A DNA stretch of 64,000 nucleotides from Bacteroidales bacterium (GTDB taxonomy: Bacteria; Bacteroidota; Bacteroidia; Bacteroidales; UBA932): contig JAGAKR010000019.1 of the NCBI GenBank assembly GCA_017625535.1, positions 1 through 64,000 on the forward strand. The letters are read 5' to 3'. The position numbers and the translations under genes were made by a program. Below are positions 1-7,968 of the stretch, one piece after another. How positions within the stretch are numbered: position 1 is the stretch's first letter; each line of letters opens with the position of its first letter. The notes beneath the pieces are model-generated. The model did no database searches. It saw nothing but the letters and a program-made list of their open reading frames with translations, and was not told the DNA's origin.

Positions 1-11
1 AACGATTTCGC

Positions 12-96
12 ATGCAAAGAAACGCAAATACCGCAAACTGCTGTTTTATAGCATTTTAATTGCTGATATTTGCGTTTTATAGGGTTTTCTTTGCAT
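12..96. repeat. Imperfect inverted repeat downstream of mnmE
   Basis: Seen in sequence: an 11-bp arm at 12-22 (atgcaaagaaa) pairs with 86-96, and an 8-bp arm at 23-30 (cgcaaata) pairs with 67-74. Smaller complementary words (tgct/agca) lie in the central part. It sits just beyond the mnmE stop codon (mnmE is on the minus strand), so it could be a transcription terminator or mRNA 3' end structure. There is no clean T-tract after it. The window edge may cut a larger element. Confidence 0.5.
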
Positions 97-122
97 CCGT
101 TTTCAATTCAAAAAAGTGCCAT

Positions 123-1535
123 TTATTTTCCGATGCAAAACTTCCCAAATATATTCCCAAGCACCTCTTCGGTGTTGATTTCTCCAACAATGGAACCCAA
201 ATGATACAAAGCCTCCCTAATGTCTTGCGCAACAAGGTCGGTAGCAAGGTCAGAGGCCAAGCCGTCTTCTACGCGGTCAAGGGCTATTTGGGCGTCCATG
301 AGGGCCTGGTAGTGGCGGATGTTGCTTACAAGGGTGCCGCCGGCTGCTGCGGATGAGGAGAGGGCTTTCTGGCTCTCTACCAGCACTGACTGCAAGGCGT
401 CAATTCCCAACCCTTTTTTGGCCGATATAGGGAGTACTGCAATAGGGCCAAGGGTGTTTTTCACGCATAGGTCTTTGATTAGGTCCACCTGGGTGTCCAC
501 TCCGGCAATGGAGATTTCGTCCATTTTGTTGAGCAGTATGATGAGTTGCTGTCGGGAAGAGACTTTGTCTGTAAGGTTTTCCAGGCTGCTTTCAAAGTTT
601 TCCGGGCGGGTGGCGTCAAGGACCAGAATTACCACTGAGGCTGAGCGGAGTTTCTGGAATGTACGCTCAATGCCTATTATTTCTATGGTTTCTTTGGTTT
701 CGCGGATTCCGGCTGTGTCTATGAAGCGGAAGGTGATGCCTCCCAGGTTCATTGTGTCTTCAATTACATCTCTGGTGGTGCCGTGGATGTTGGATACAAT
801 GGCTCTTTCTTCCCCAACAAGGGTGTTCAGCAGGGTGCTTTTGCCGGTGTTTGTGGCACCTACAATGGCTACGGGCACGCCGTTTTTAATTACGTTTCCA
901 AGGCTGAAACTTTCAATCAATTGCCCCACACGCTGTGATACCTGTGCCAGAAGTGCCGAGAGTTGGCTCCTGTCTGCAAATTCCACCTCTTCTTCGCTGA
1001 AGTCCAGTTCCAGTTCCATAAGGGATACCAGGTTGAGCAGGTCTTGGCGCATTATTTTAAGTTCGCCTGAAAACCCGCCTTTCATCTGGTCAAGAGCAAT
1101 TCTGTGGGCGGCCTCGGTTTCAGATGCAATGAGGTCTGCAACTGCCTCTGTCTGGGCAAGGTCCATCTTGCCGTTCAGGAATGCCCTTTTTGAGAATTCC
1201 CCCGGCTCGGCCATCTTTACACCGTGCTCCAGCAGGAGTTTGAGTATCTCCTGCACTATGTATTGCGATCCGTGGCAGTATATTTCCGCACTGTTTTCCC
1301 CGGTATAGGAGTGTGGTCCCTGGAAAGTTACCACCATACATTCATCAATCAGCCTCTCACCATCCTTAATGGCCCCAAAGCGCATAGTGTAGGGTAGGGG
1401 AGCCTTTCCCCCCGCAGGGGCAAATATCTTCCCGACAATTTCCGGAGTCTCTTCTCCACTCAACCTTATGATTGCTATGGCACCCATTCCTGCAGGGGTA
1501 GCCAGTGCACAAATGTTCCTGTTCAAGAATTCCAT
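123..1535 (-). CDS. mnmE: tRNA uridine-5-carboxymethylaminomethyl modification GTPase MnmE
   Basis: Works with MnmG to install the (carboxymethyl)aminomethyl group on U34 of certain tRNAs in the cytoplasm. The 470-aa length is normal. Domains in order: N-terminal tetrahydrofolate-binding domain (about 1-120), helical domain, and an inserted G domain with P-loop GATNTGKS (about 226-233), GTTRD, DTAG followed by IRET, and NKMD. The protein ends in the diagnostic FCIGK, whose Cys is required for the modification reaction. The start is an ATG at 1535. It lies about 100 bp downstream of rlmD on the same strand. That gap holds one copy of a 19-bp repeated motif (1616-1634). Recognition is very secure. 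Confidence 0.97.
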   Translation of the reverse strand: MEFLNRNICALATPAGMGAIAIIRLSGEETPEIVGKIFAPAGGKAPLPYTMRFGAIKDGERLIDECMVVTFQGPHSYTGENSAEIYCHGSQYIVQEILKLLLEHGVKMAEPGEFSKRAFLNGKMDLAQTEAVADLIASETEAAHRIALDQMKGGFSGELKIMRQDLLNLVSLMELELDFSEEEVEFADRSQLSALLAQVSQRVGQLIESFSLGNVIKNGVPVAIVGATNTGKSTLLNTLVGEERAIVSNIHGTTRDVIEDTMNLGGITFRFIDTAGIRETKETIEIIGIERTFQKLRSASVVILVLDATRPENFESSLENLTDKVSSRQQLIILLNKMDEISIAGVDTQVDLIKDLCVKNTLGPIAVLPISAKKGLGIDALQSVLVESQKALSSSAAAGGTLVSNIRHYQALMDAQIALDRVEDGLASDLATDLVAQDIREALYHLGSIVGEINTEEVLGNIFGKFCIGK

Positions 1536-1615
1536 ACCTAATTTTTTTGTCGTTGACTTAAAAAAATTTTATTGCTGCAAAAAATATAAATTACAACACA
1601 TTAGGAGCCAATAAG

Positions 1616-1634
1616 TTGGAAATAATGTCAACGT
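1616..1634 (+). repeat. 19-bp repeated motif, copy 1
   Basis: TTGGAAATAATGTCAACGT. The identical 19-mer recurs at 31919-31937, and an 18/19 match lies on the minus strand at 31817-31835. Here aaataatg (1620-1627) also pairs with cattattt (1635-1642) across a 7-nt spacer, giving a dyad that overlaps the rlmD stop codon and lies upstream of mnmE. Its role is unknown. An operator or the remnant of a small repeat are both possible. Confidence 0.55.
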
Positions 1635-1636
1635 CA

Positions 1637-3043
1637 TTATTTTTTTAAACGCAGTGCAACCACATTCTCCACGTGGTGGGTGTGTGGGAACATGTCTACA
1701 GGGCGTACTGCGGTAATTTCGTATTTTTCGCTAAGGATGGCAAGGTCGCGGGCCTGGCTGGCAGGGTTGCAACTTACATATACCATTCTCTCTGGGGCAG
1801 CCTCAAGGAGCACTGCAGCCACATCGGGGTGGATGCCGGCGCGTGGAGGGTCAAGCACTACAATGTCGGGATGACCGTTCTCCTCTATGAATTTGCCTGT
1901 GAGCATATCCTTCATATCTCCTGCGTAAAAATGGGCATTCTCTATGCCGTTGTTTGCGGCGTTGAGTTTTGCATCGTCAATGGCCTCCTGCACATACTCA
2001 ATTCCCACAACTTTCCCGGCTTTTTTGCTCAGGAAGAGGCCAATTGTACCTGTACCGGTATAGAGGTCATACAACACTTCATCTCCCTGCAGGTCTGCAA
2101 ACTCACGCACTACACTGTATAGTCTGTAGGCCTGTTTTGAGTTTGTCTGGTAGAAAGATTTTGGACTGATGCGGAATTTTATATCCTCCATAGTGTCGTA
2201 GATACAGTCGTCTCCGGAGTATTTCACGCAAGGGAGGTCGCCAATTGAATCGTTCCTCTTGCCGTTTATCACATAGTGCAATGAGGTGATCTGAGGGAAG
2301 TTGGTTGCAAGCGCATCCAATAATGCGCAGCGGAGTTGCGCATCTTCGTAGGCAAACACCATAATCAGCATAACATCCCCGTTAGAGGCTGTGCGCACAA
2401 CCATATTGCGGAGGAATCCTACCTGCTCGCGGAGGTCAAAGAAACTGAGTCCGTGTTCAATTGCATACTCGCGCACAAAGTTGCGGATGGCATTTGACGG
2501 CTCTGCCTGCAGGTGGCACTCGCGGATGTCAAGCACTTTGTCAAAAAAACCGCTTATATGGAAACCGAGTCCCAGACGGTCTGTATCACTCAAAGCCTCA
2601 GGATCTTCACCTGTAAGGAGCCATCTGCGGTTAGAGAATGTGAATTCCAGTTTGTTGCGGTAGTTCTCAATCTCTTCAGATCCCAATATAGGTGTAATCT
2701 CTGGCAACTGGAGGTGTCCTATACGGGTAAGTTGGTCTACAACCTGCTGCTGTTTGTATTTCAACTGAAGTTCATATGGTAGTGCCTGCCACTTGCATCC
2801 TCCGCACACGCCGTAGTGTTTGCAGAACGGTTCCACGCGCAATGGAGATGGCTTTACCATATTTACCACCACACCCTCCATATAGCCGCTGCGTTTGCGG
2901 GTTAGCCTTACATCCACCACATCTCCCGGAATGCATTGCGGCACAAACAATACCTTGCCGTCTACCCTTGCCAGGGCATTCCCTTCTGCCGCTACAGATT
3001 CTATTTCCACGTTGTACAGGACAATTTTATCTTTTCTCTTCAT
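1637..3043 (-). CDS. rlmD: 23S rRNA (uracil-1939-C5)-methyltransferase, RlmD/RumA type
   Basis: SAM-dependent m5U methyltransferase of the TrmA/RlmD family, predicted to act on 23S rRNA. An N-terminal TRAM domain (about 1-60) is followed by the 4Fe-4S cysteines in CKHYGVCGGCKW. The C-terminal Rossmann methyltransferase has DPPRAG and the nucleophile motif VSCNPASQ. I place the start at the ATG at 3043 (MKRKDKIVLYN), which begins the TRAM domain. The open frame extends 20 codons further upstream, but that extension is AT-rich, non-conserved in look, and would cross the probable promoter. 468 aa. Family assignment is firm, but substrate position is inferred because Bacteroidota often carry more than one RumA paralogue. 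Confidence 0.92.
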   Translation of the reverse strand: MKRKDKIVLYNVEIESVAAEGNALARVDGKVLFVPQCIPGDVVDVRLTRKRSGYMEGVVVNMVKPSPLRVEPFCKHYGVCGGCKWQALPYELQLKYKQQQVVDQLTRIGHLQLPEITPILGSEEIENYRNKLEFTFSNRRWLLTGEDPEALSDTDRLGLGFHISGFFDKVLDIRECHLQAEPSNAIRNFVREYAIEHGLSFFDLREQVGFLRNMVVRTASNGDVMLIMVFAYEDAQLRCALLDALATNFPQITSLHYVINGKRNDSIGDLPCVKYSGDDCIYDTMEDIKFRISPKSFYQTNSKQAYRLYSVVREFADLQGDEVLYDLYTGTGTIGLFLSKKAGKVVGIEYVQEAIDDAKLNAANNGIENAHFYAGDMKDMLTGKFIEENGHPDIVVLDPPRAGIHPDVAAVLLEAAPERMVYVSCNPASQARDLAILSEKYEITAVRPVDMFPHTHHVENVVALRLKK

Positions 3044-3091
3044 TATGTGTTTTAGTATTAGAATAATGGGATCTTTTGCAATTTTAAAGAA

Positions 3092-3099
3092 CAAAAATA
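3092..3099 (-). promoter_or_regulatory. Putative -7 box for rlmD
   Basis: caaaaata on the plus strand reads TATTTTTG on the minus strand, matching the Bacteroidota -7 consensus TAnnTTTG, about 50 bp upstream of the rlmD ATG. No convincing -33 TTTG is seen. Confidence 0.4.
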
Positions 3100-3112
3100 A
3101 CAAAATAATTAG

Positions 3113-3120
3113 TATTTTTG
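3113..3120 (+). promoter_or_regulatory. Putative -7 box for the carboxypeptidase-regulatory-domain/GH9 operon
   Basis: TATTTTTG matches the Bacteroidota -7 consensus TAnnTTTG and lies 20 bp before the ATG at 3141. It favours that ATG over the longer open frame that begins inside rlmD. Confidence 0.55.
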
Positions 3121-3140
3121 GAGAAACCTATAATAGCACT

Positions 3141-4400
3141 ATGAGACATCATATACAAAGATTTTTATTATTGCCTGCAATGCTATTATTTGTATCAATG
3201 GCATTTGCTCAGGACCTCAAGACAATAAACGGCAAAATAGAGGATGCCTCAACCGGTTATCCGCTTCCGTTTGCCTCTGTCACCCTGCTTAATTCCACAT
3301 TTTCAAATGTTGCAAATTCAGAGGGGGAATTCTCATTGAAAGTGCCTGTGGAGAATCTCAATGATTCCCTGCTTGTAAGTTTCCTTGGGTACAGGAATCT
3401 GAAAGTTCCGGTGACTGAATTTATCGGGAAGAGGAGCAAGAGGATAAAACTTTACCCCACCACAATGGATATAAGGAGCATCACTGTAAGGACAGATGAT
3501 GCGGAAGACCTCTTCATTTCAGCATTCTCTTCAAAAGCCGTAAAGCACAATTATCCTACAGATCCTGCCGGAATGAGCGGATTCTACAGGGAAACCATAA
3601 AGAAGGGAAACAAATATCTCTCCCTAAGTGAGGCTGTTGTGGATATACTAAAGCAGTCATATACCAGTTCTTTCGGCGACAATATTGCAATATACAAGGG
3701 TAGGGGGAACACCAACCGCAATGCTGCAGATACCGTTTTTATGCAGTTGCAGGGCGGTCCGGTAACCTCGCTTCAGATGGATATAGTAAAGAATCCTTTT
3801 ATAGCAACAGATATGGTGGCAGCCACAGACCTGTATGAGTTCAGGCTGGGGCCGCTCGTGTTTATGGATGATTTGAACATCTACACAATAGATTTTAATC
3901 AGGCTCCGGGTGTAAAGGACATCCTCTTCAGAGGCCGCATTTATGTGGAGAGCCAGACCCTTGCTGTTGTAAGAATTGAATTTGATATGAATGTGGAGGG
4001 GCGTGATGATGCCTGGAAGTCATTTGTGCGCAAGAAACCGGATGATGTGCAACTTGGTGTTGATTGGGCAAAATACCAGATAAACTACAGGCAGAACGGA
4101 GAGAAATGGTATATGGATTATGCCCGTATAGACCTCCGCTTTACTGCAAAATATAAAGGTAAATGGCTCAAGAGCAAGTATGACATAATAACCGAACTTG
4201 CCATTACAGATACAGACAACAAGAGTGCCCTGAAGATTCCTGTGGCCGAAAGGTTCAGGATGAAGGACATTCTGCAGAAAGAGGTTGCAGATTTCCAGGA
4301 TGAGGATTTCTGGGAAGACTACAACATAATTGAACCGGATGCAAAAATTGAAAACATTATAAACCGAATTATCAGACAACTTAAAAAGGAGAGAGATTAA
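3141..4400 (+). CDS. Secreted carboxypeptidase-like regulatory domain protein
   Basis: A 419-aa exported protein. Residues 1-23 form a signal peptide ending AFAQ. A CarboxypepD_reg-like beta-sandwich follows, with the typical opening (INGKIEDASTGYPLPFASV, about 28-46) and a YRN-like strand pattern. The remaining 300 residues resemble the central, non-barrel part of DUF5686-type Bacteroidota proteins, but the C-terminal outer-membrane barrel of those roughly 800-aa proteins is absent. The start is the ATG at 3141. The longer open frame is antisense to rlmD and lacks a signal peptide. Its stop TAA shares its last base with the ATG of the GH9 gene, so the two are probably co-translated. The function is unknown; a periplasmic or surface partner of the glycosidase is an inference. 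Confidence 0.8.
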   Translation: MRHHIQRFLLLPAMLLFVSMAFAQDLKTINGKIEDASTGYPLPFASVTLLNSTFSNVANSEGEFSLKVPVENLNDSLLVSFLGYRNLKVPVTEFIGKRSKRIKLYPTTMDIRSITVRTDDAEDLFISAFSSKAVKHNYPTDPAGMSGFYRETIKKGNKYLSLSEAVVDILKQSYTSSFGDNIAIYKGRGNTNRNAADTVFMQLQGGPVTSLQMDIVKNPFIATDMVAATDLYEFRLGPLVFMDDLNIYTIDFNQAPGVKDILFRGRIYVESQTLAVVRIEFDMNVEGRDDAWKSFVRKKPDDVQLGVDWAKYQINYRQNGEKWYMDYARIDLRFTAKYKGKWLKSKYDIITELAITDTDNKSALKIPVAERFRMKDILQKEVADFQDEDFWEDYNIIEPDAKIENIINRIIRQLKKERD

Positions 4401-6196
4401 TGAAGAAACTGTTTCTTTCCGCAGCATTGTTGCTATGCGGAACATTGGTTGCTCAAGCAGATCAATGGATTAGGATAAATCAGTTGGGTTATTTGCCACA
4501 ATCAATAAAAGTGGCTGTATTTATAAGTGAAGAACCTGCTCAGGTTACAGATTTTGAAGTTGTTGATGCAACCACAGGCAAGACTGTAAAGAAATTGCAA
4601 AACGTAAAAGCCACAGGAAAATACGGCACAATGAACTCCACATACCGCCTCAATTTCACAGATTTTGAGACCAGCGGTAAATACTACCTCAAGGCCGGAG
4701 AGGCAAAATCCCCTGTCTTCCCGATAAATCCTTCCGTTTATGACGGAACAGCAGATTTCCTCCTCAACTACATGAGGCAGCAGAGGTGCGGATATAACCC
4801 TCATATTGAGGACAGTTGCCATACCCACGACGGATATATACTTTACCACCCTACCAAAACCGGACAGCACATAGATGTTACCGGAGGATGGCACGATGCA
4901 ACTGATTATCTGCAGTATACAACCACCTCTGCAAATGCAATATACCAGATGATGTTTGCATACCAGCAGAACCCGCAGGCCTTCAAGGATAACTATGATG
5001 CCCGTGGCCACAAAGGCTCAAATGGTATTCCCGACATCATTGATGAGATCAAATGGGGCCTCGACTGGCTCAACAAGATGAATCCGGAGCCGGGTGAGTT
5101 ATACAACCAGATAGCAGACGACCGCGACCACGCCGGAATGCGACTTCCAAATGAGTGTATGGTGGATTACGGTTACGGACCGGGGCAGGGGAGACCTGTC
5201 TATTTCTGCAGTGGTGAACCACAGGTAAGGGGTACATTCATGACTTCAACTACAGGTGTGGCAAGTACTGCGGGCAAATTTGCTTCCTGCTTTGCTATGG
5301 GTGCCCGTATCCTTGAGCCTTTTTACCCTGAATTTGCAAAACTTATCGGGAGTAAGGCAGATGCTGCATACCAGGAGGGTGTGAAGAAACCAGGTTATCA
5401 CCAGACCGCTTCTGTTCTGGCACCATACATTTATGAGGAGGAGAACTGGGTGGATGATATGGAACTTGGGGCTATGGAACTCTTCATTTCAACCAAAGAC
5501 AGTACATATCTTGCACAGGCAATTGAATATGGCCGCAAAGAGCCTGTAACCCCTTGGATGGGTGCAGACAGTGCAAGACACTACCAGTGGTATCCGTTTA
5601 TGAATATGGGGCATTACCACCTTGCAAAGATTGGTAATGAGAGGCTCAGTAAGGAGTTTGTAAGAAACATGCATACAGGAATCTTCAGAACCTGGCAGAA
5701 AGCCCTGGAGAGTCCGTATATGCACGGTATACCTTATATTTGGTGTTCAAATAATCTTACAACCGCTATGCTTACACAGTGCCGCCTTTACAGGGAACTT
5801 ACAGGTGACAACACCTATGCAGAGATGGAGGCAAGTATGCGCGACTGGCTCTTTGGCTGCACCCCTTGGGGAACCAGTATGGTTGTGGAACTTCCTTTGC
5901 ACGGAGATTATCCAACCCAGCCTCACTCATCATATCTGAACGCAGGTAAAGGGACAACAGTTGGAGGTTTGGTTGACGGCCCGGTATATTACAATATCTT
6001 CAAACATCTTGAGGGTGTGAATATGGACGGTATCCCTAACAGACCTGGTGAAGATTACGCAAGGTTCCAGCCAACTCTTATGGTTTACCACGATGCCATT
6101 GGAGATTACTCTACAAATGAGCCTACAATGGATGGAACTGCTTGCCTTACTTATTATCTCTCTGCTTTAGAGGCAGATGGCGCTAAACAGAAATAA
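4400..6196 (+). CDS. Glycoside hydrolase family 9 (endoglucanase-like), secreted
   Basis: A 598-aa secreted hydrolase, probably cutting beta-1,4-glucan or a related polysaccharide. The signal peptide is about 1-20. An N-terminal Ig-like cellulase domain (about 21-105, opening IRINQLGYLP) precedes the alpha/alpha-barrel catalytic domain. GGWHDATDY carries the pair of catalytic-base Asp residues (family form DAGD, here DATD). The acid Glu lies in STNEPTMDG near the C-terminus, where GH9 enzymes have TNE. The ATG at 4400 overlaps the upstream stop by one base. Nothing else polysaccharide-related such as SusC/SusD adjoins it, so this is not a classic utilisation locus. Family call secure, exact substrate not. 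Confidence 0.9.
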   Translation: MKKLFLSAALLLCGTLVAQADQWIRINQLGYLPQSIKVAVFISEEPAQVTDFEVVDATTGKTVKKLQNVKATGKYGTMNSTYRLNFTDFETSGKYYLKAGEAKSPVFPINPSVYDGTADFLLNYMRQQRCGYNPHIEDSCHTHDGYILYHPTKTGQHIDVTGGWHDATDYLQYTTTSANAIYQMMFAYQQNPQAFKDNYDARGHKGSNGIPDIIDEIKWGLDWLNKMNPEPGELYNQIADDRDHAGMRLPNECMVDYGYGPGQGRPVYFCSGEPQVRGTFMTSTTGVASTAGKFASCFAMGARILEPFYPEFAKLIGSKADAAYQEGVKKPGYHQTASVLAPYIYEEENWVDDMELGAMELFISTKDSTYLAQAIEYGRKEPVTPWMGADSARHYQWYPFMNMGHYHLAKIGNERLSKEFVRNMHTGIFRTWQKALESPYMHGIPYIWCSNNLTTAMLTQCRLYRELTGDNTYAEMEASMRDWLFGCTPWGTSMVVELPLHGDYPTQPHSSYLNAGKGTTVGGLVDGPVYYNIFKHLEGVNMDGIPNRPGEDYARFQPTLMVYHDAIGDYSTNEPTMDGTACLTYYLSALEADGAKQK

Positions 6197-6212
6197 TCAC
6201 ACAATTTATATT

Positions 6213-7505
6213 ATGTTAAATAGTACTTCTCAAAGGATACCTCTTCCCGAAAGATTGAGGCCAAGGAAACTGGAAGAGTATGTTGGGCAGGAACACCTTA
6301 TAGGACCCAATGCAATTTTGCGCAGAATGATTGAGGCTGGCAATGTCTCCTCTTTCATTCTGTGGGGACCTCCAGGTGTAGGCAAGACTACACTGGCAAG
6401 AATCATTGCATCCAAATTGGACCGTCCGTTCCATACACTCTCTGCCATCAGTTCCGGTGTTAAGGATATCCGTGAAGTAATAGATAAAGCCAAAGGTAAT
6501 TCACTTTTCAATACTGTGGCTCCAATACTTTTTATAGATGAGATCCACAGGTTCAGCAAAAGCCAGCAGGATGCCCTTCTTGGTGCTGTTGAAGACGGGA
6601 CATTCACTCTTATAGGTGCAACCACCGAAAACCCCTCATTCGAGGTAATAAGCCCTTTGCTGTCAAGGTGTCAGGTTTATGTACTCAAGGAGATGAGCGT
6701 TGAGAATCTGGATACCCTCCTGCAGCGTGCACTTACAGAGGATGAATACCTAAAGAAACAGAAAATTACTGTAAAGGAGAAGGAACTTCTGTTCAGATAT
6801 TCAGGTGGTGATGCCCGTAAATTATTGAATATTATTGAGATAATAACTTCTGGCTTCTCCCCTTCCGCAGAAATTACAATTGACAACCAACTTGTTCAGG
6901 AACGTCTGCAGGAGAATATTGCGCTGTACGACAAAAACGGGGAGCAGCACTACGACATTATCTCCGCCTTTATAAAAAGCATCCGAGGTTCAGACCCCAA
7001 CGGTGCCGTATATTGGCTTGCCAGAATGATTGCCGGCGGAGAAGATCCTATGTTCATAGCCCGCAGAATGGTAATTTCAGCCTCTGAAGACATTGGTTTG
7101 GCCAACCCCAATGCAATGCTTCTTGCGCAGGCCTGCCTCCAGACTGTGCACCAGATAGGAATGCCGGAAGGGCGCATTCCCCTGTCTGAATGTGCAATCT
7201 ACCTTGCAACCTCACCAAAGAGCAACTCTGCATACCTGGCAATAGATGAGGCACTTGCAACTGTAAGGAAAGAGGGTCCCCTACCCGTCCCTCTCCACCT
7301 CCGCAATGCTCCAACCAAACTTATGAAGGACCTTGGCTATGCTAAAGACTACAAATATGCCCATTCCTATGCCGGCAACTTTGTAGATCAGGAATTTCTT
7401 CCCGACAAACTCTCAGGGACAAAATTCTATGAACCCGGCCAGAACTCCAAAGAAGCCGACCTCCGCAAACGCCTTGCCGCCCTCTGGCAGAAATACAATT
7501 ACTAA
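6213..7505 (+). CDS. rarA: Replication-associated recombination protein A (AAA+ ATPase RarA/MgsA)
   Basis: AAA+ clamp-loader-like ATPase acting at stalled replication forks and interacting with SSB. 430 aa. Walker A is GPPGVGKTTLA, Walker B is in FIDEIHRFSKSQQDALL, sensor region GATTENPSFE, then the C-terminal tetramerisation domain with AIRGSDPNGAVYWLARM-like sequence (here KSIRGSDPNGAVYWLARM). The start is placed at the ATG at 6213 (MLNSTSQRIPLPERLRP), because the upstream in-frame codons overlap the end of the GH9 gene and add nothing conserved. One RTCGGGAAGA word lies at 7397-7406 (minus orientation). The gene is followed by the structured repeat beginning at 7538. Confidence 0.95.
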   Translation: MLNSTSQRIPLPERLRPRKLEEYVGQEHLIGPNAILRRMIEAGNVSSFILWGPPGVGKTTLARIIASKLDRPFHTLSAISSGVKDIREVIDKAKGNSLFNTVAPILFIDEIHRFSKSQQDALLGAVEDGTFTLIGATTENPSFEVISPLLSRCQVYVLKEMSVENLDTLLQRALTEDEYLKKQKITVKEKELLFRYSGGDARKLLNIIEIITSGFSPSAEITIDNQLVQERLQENIALYDKNGEQHYDIISAFIKSIRGSDPNGAVYWLARMIAGGEDPMFIARRMVISASEDIGLANPNAMLLAQACLQTVHQIGMPEGRIPLSECAIYLATSPKSNSAYLAIDEALATVRKEGPLPVPLHLRNAPTKLMKDLGYAKDYKYAHSYAGNFVDQEFLPDKLSGTKFYEPGQNSKEADLRKRLAALWQKYNY

Positions 7506-7537
7506 ATAAGAAGAATCTTTTCAACGACTAATCATTC

Positions 7538-7708
7538 AAAGGACAATCATTCCATGCTCAGGCCTGGAACCTGGCTGACAATCTATTGCATTTGAGCCGG
7601 ACTGAGGAACTCAGCAGCTGCGCTGCTTCAGACAGGCCTCAGTCTTGCGGCTCACCTGCAATGATTGTTTACGCCGTTTCCAGGATTCGCATGGCCCGAT
7701 TGTCCTTT
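7538..7708 (+). repeat. Structured repeat hairpin A1 (half of inverted pair A)
   Basis: A long branched hairpin. Outer helices are 7538-7548/7698-7708 (11 bp), ccatgc 7552-7557/7689-7694, and 7563-7569/7678-7684. The core runs from GGCTGACAATC (7573-7583) to GATTGTTTACGCC (7663-7675). Inner helices are attgca/tgcaat (7585-7590/7657-7662), tgagccg/cggctca (7593-7599/7648-7654), actgagg/cctcagt (7601-7607/7637-7643) and the apical agcagc/gctgct (7613-7618/7622-7627). The apical loop contains CAGACAG (7629-7635). The same architecture recurs in A2, B1 and B2. No reading frame is plausible here. The strand is that of the GGCTGR...TACGCC core. It could be an RNA, a bidirectional 3' end structure, or a non-autonomous mobile element. 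Confidence 0.8.
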
Positions 7709-7738
7709 ATATTTCCTTTCATAAACATATATCCATAC

Positions 7739-7950
7739 AGAAGACTAATACGGCTCTTTTAAGGAAAATGCGGGCACCTCTATTGCTCAGCGGCGTAAGC
7801 AATATGCAGTATGAGGCCTTAAGTTTCTGTCTGTTTGAGACAACTCTGTTGTCGAGTTAAGAAACAAGGCCTCATAATGTATAATTGCCAGCCATAGCTG
7901 AGCACTCTGAGGTGCCCGCATTGTTCCTGGTAAGAGAGTATTAGTCTTCT
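7739..7950 (-). repeat. Structured repeat hairpin A2 (inverted partner of A1)
   Basis: Mirror-oriented copy. Outer helices are 7739-7750/7939-7950 (12 bp perfect), 7767-7780/7909-7922 (14 bp perfect) and tgctcag/ctgagca (7784-7790/7898-7904). Read on the minus strand the core starts GGCTGGCAATT and ends ATTGCTTACGCC (7792-7893). Inner helices are 7811-7820/7866-7875 (10 bp perfect), gtttct/agaaac (7823-7828/7860-7865) and apical gacaac/gttgtc (7839-7844/7848-7853). The conserved apical word CAGACAG appears as ctgtctg at 7828-7834. The A1-A2 pair fills the 463-bp gap between convergent genes rarA and the CBM9-like lipoprotein, leaving about 30 bp between the hairpins. Confidence 0.8.
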
Positions 7951-7968
7951 ATCCGTTATATAGATAAA

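Noticed and set aside
319-1308. A 329-codon open frame on the plus strand opposite mnmE
   Set aside because: It is the antisense shadow of mnmE; composition is Ser/Arg-rich low-complexity and no domain is recognisable, whereas mnmE has all its motifs.
7645-7860. Short open frame inside the hairpin pair A
   Set aside because: It runs through the paired helices of A1 and A2, has no homologue in pair B, and the structure explains the sequence better.
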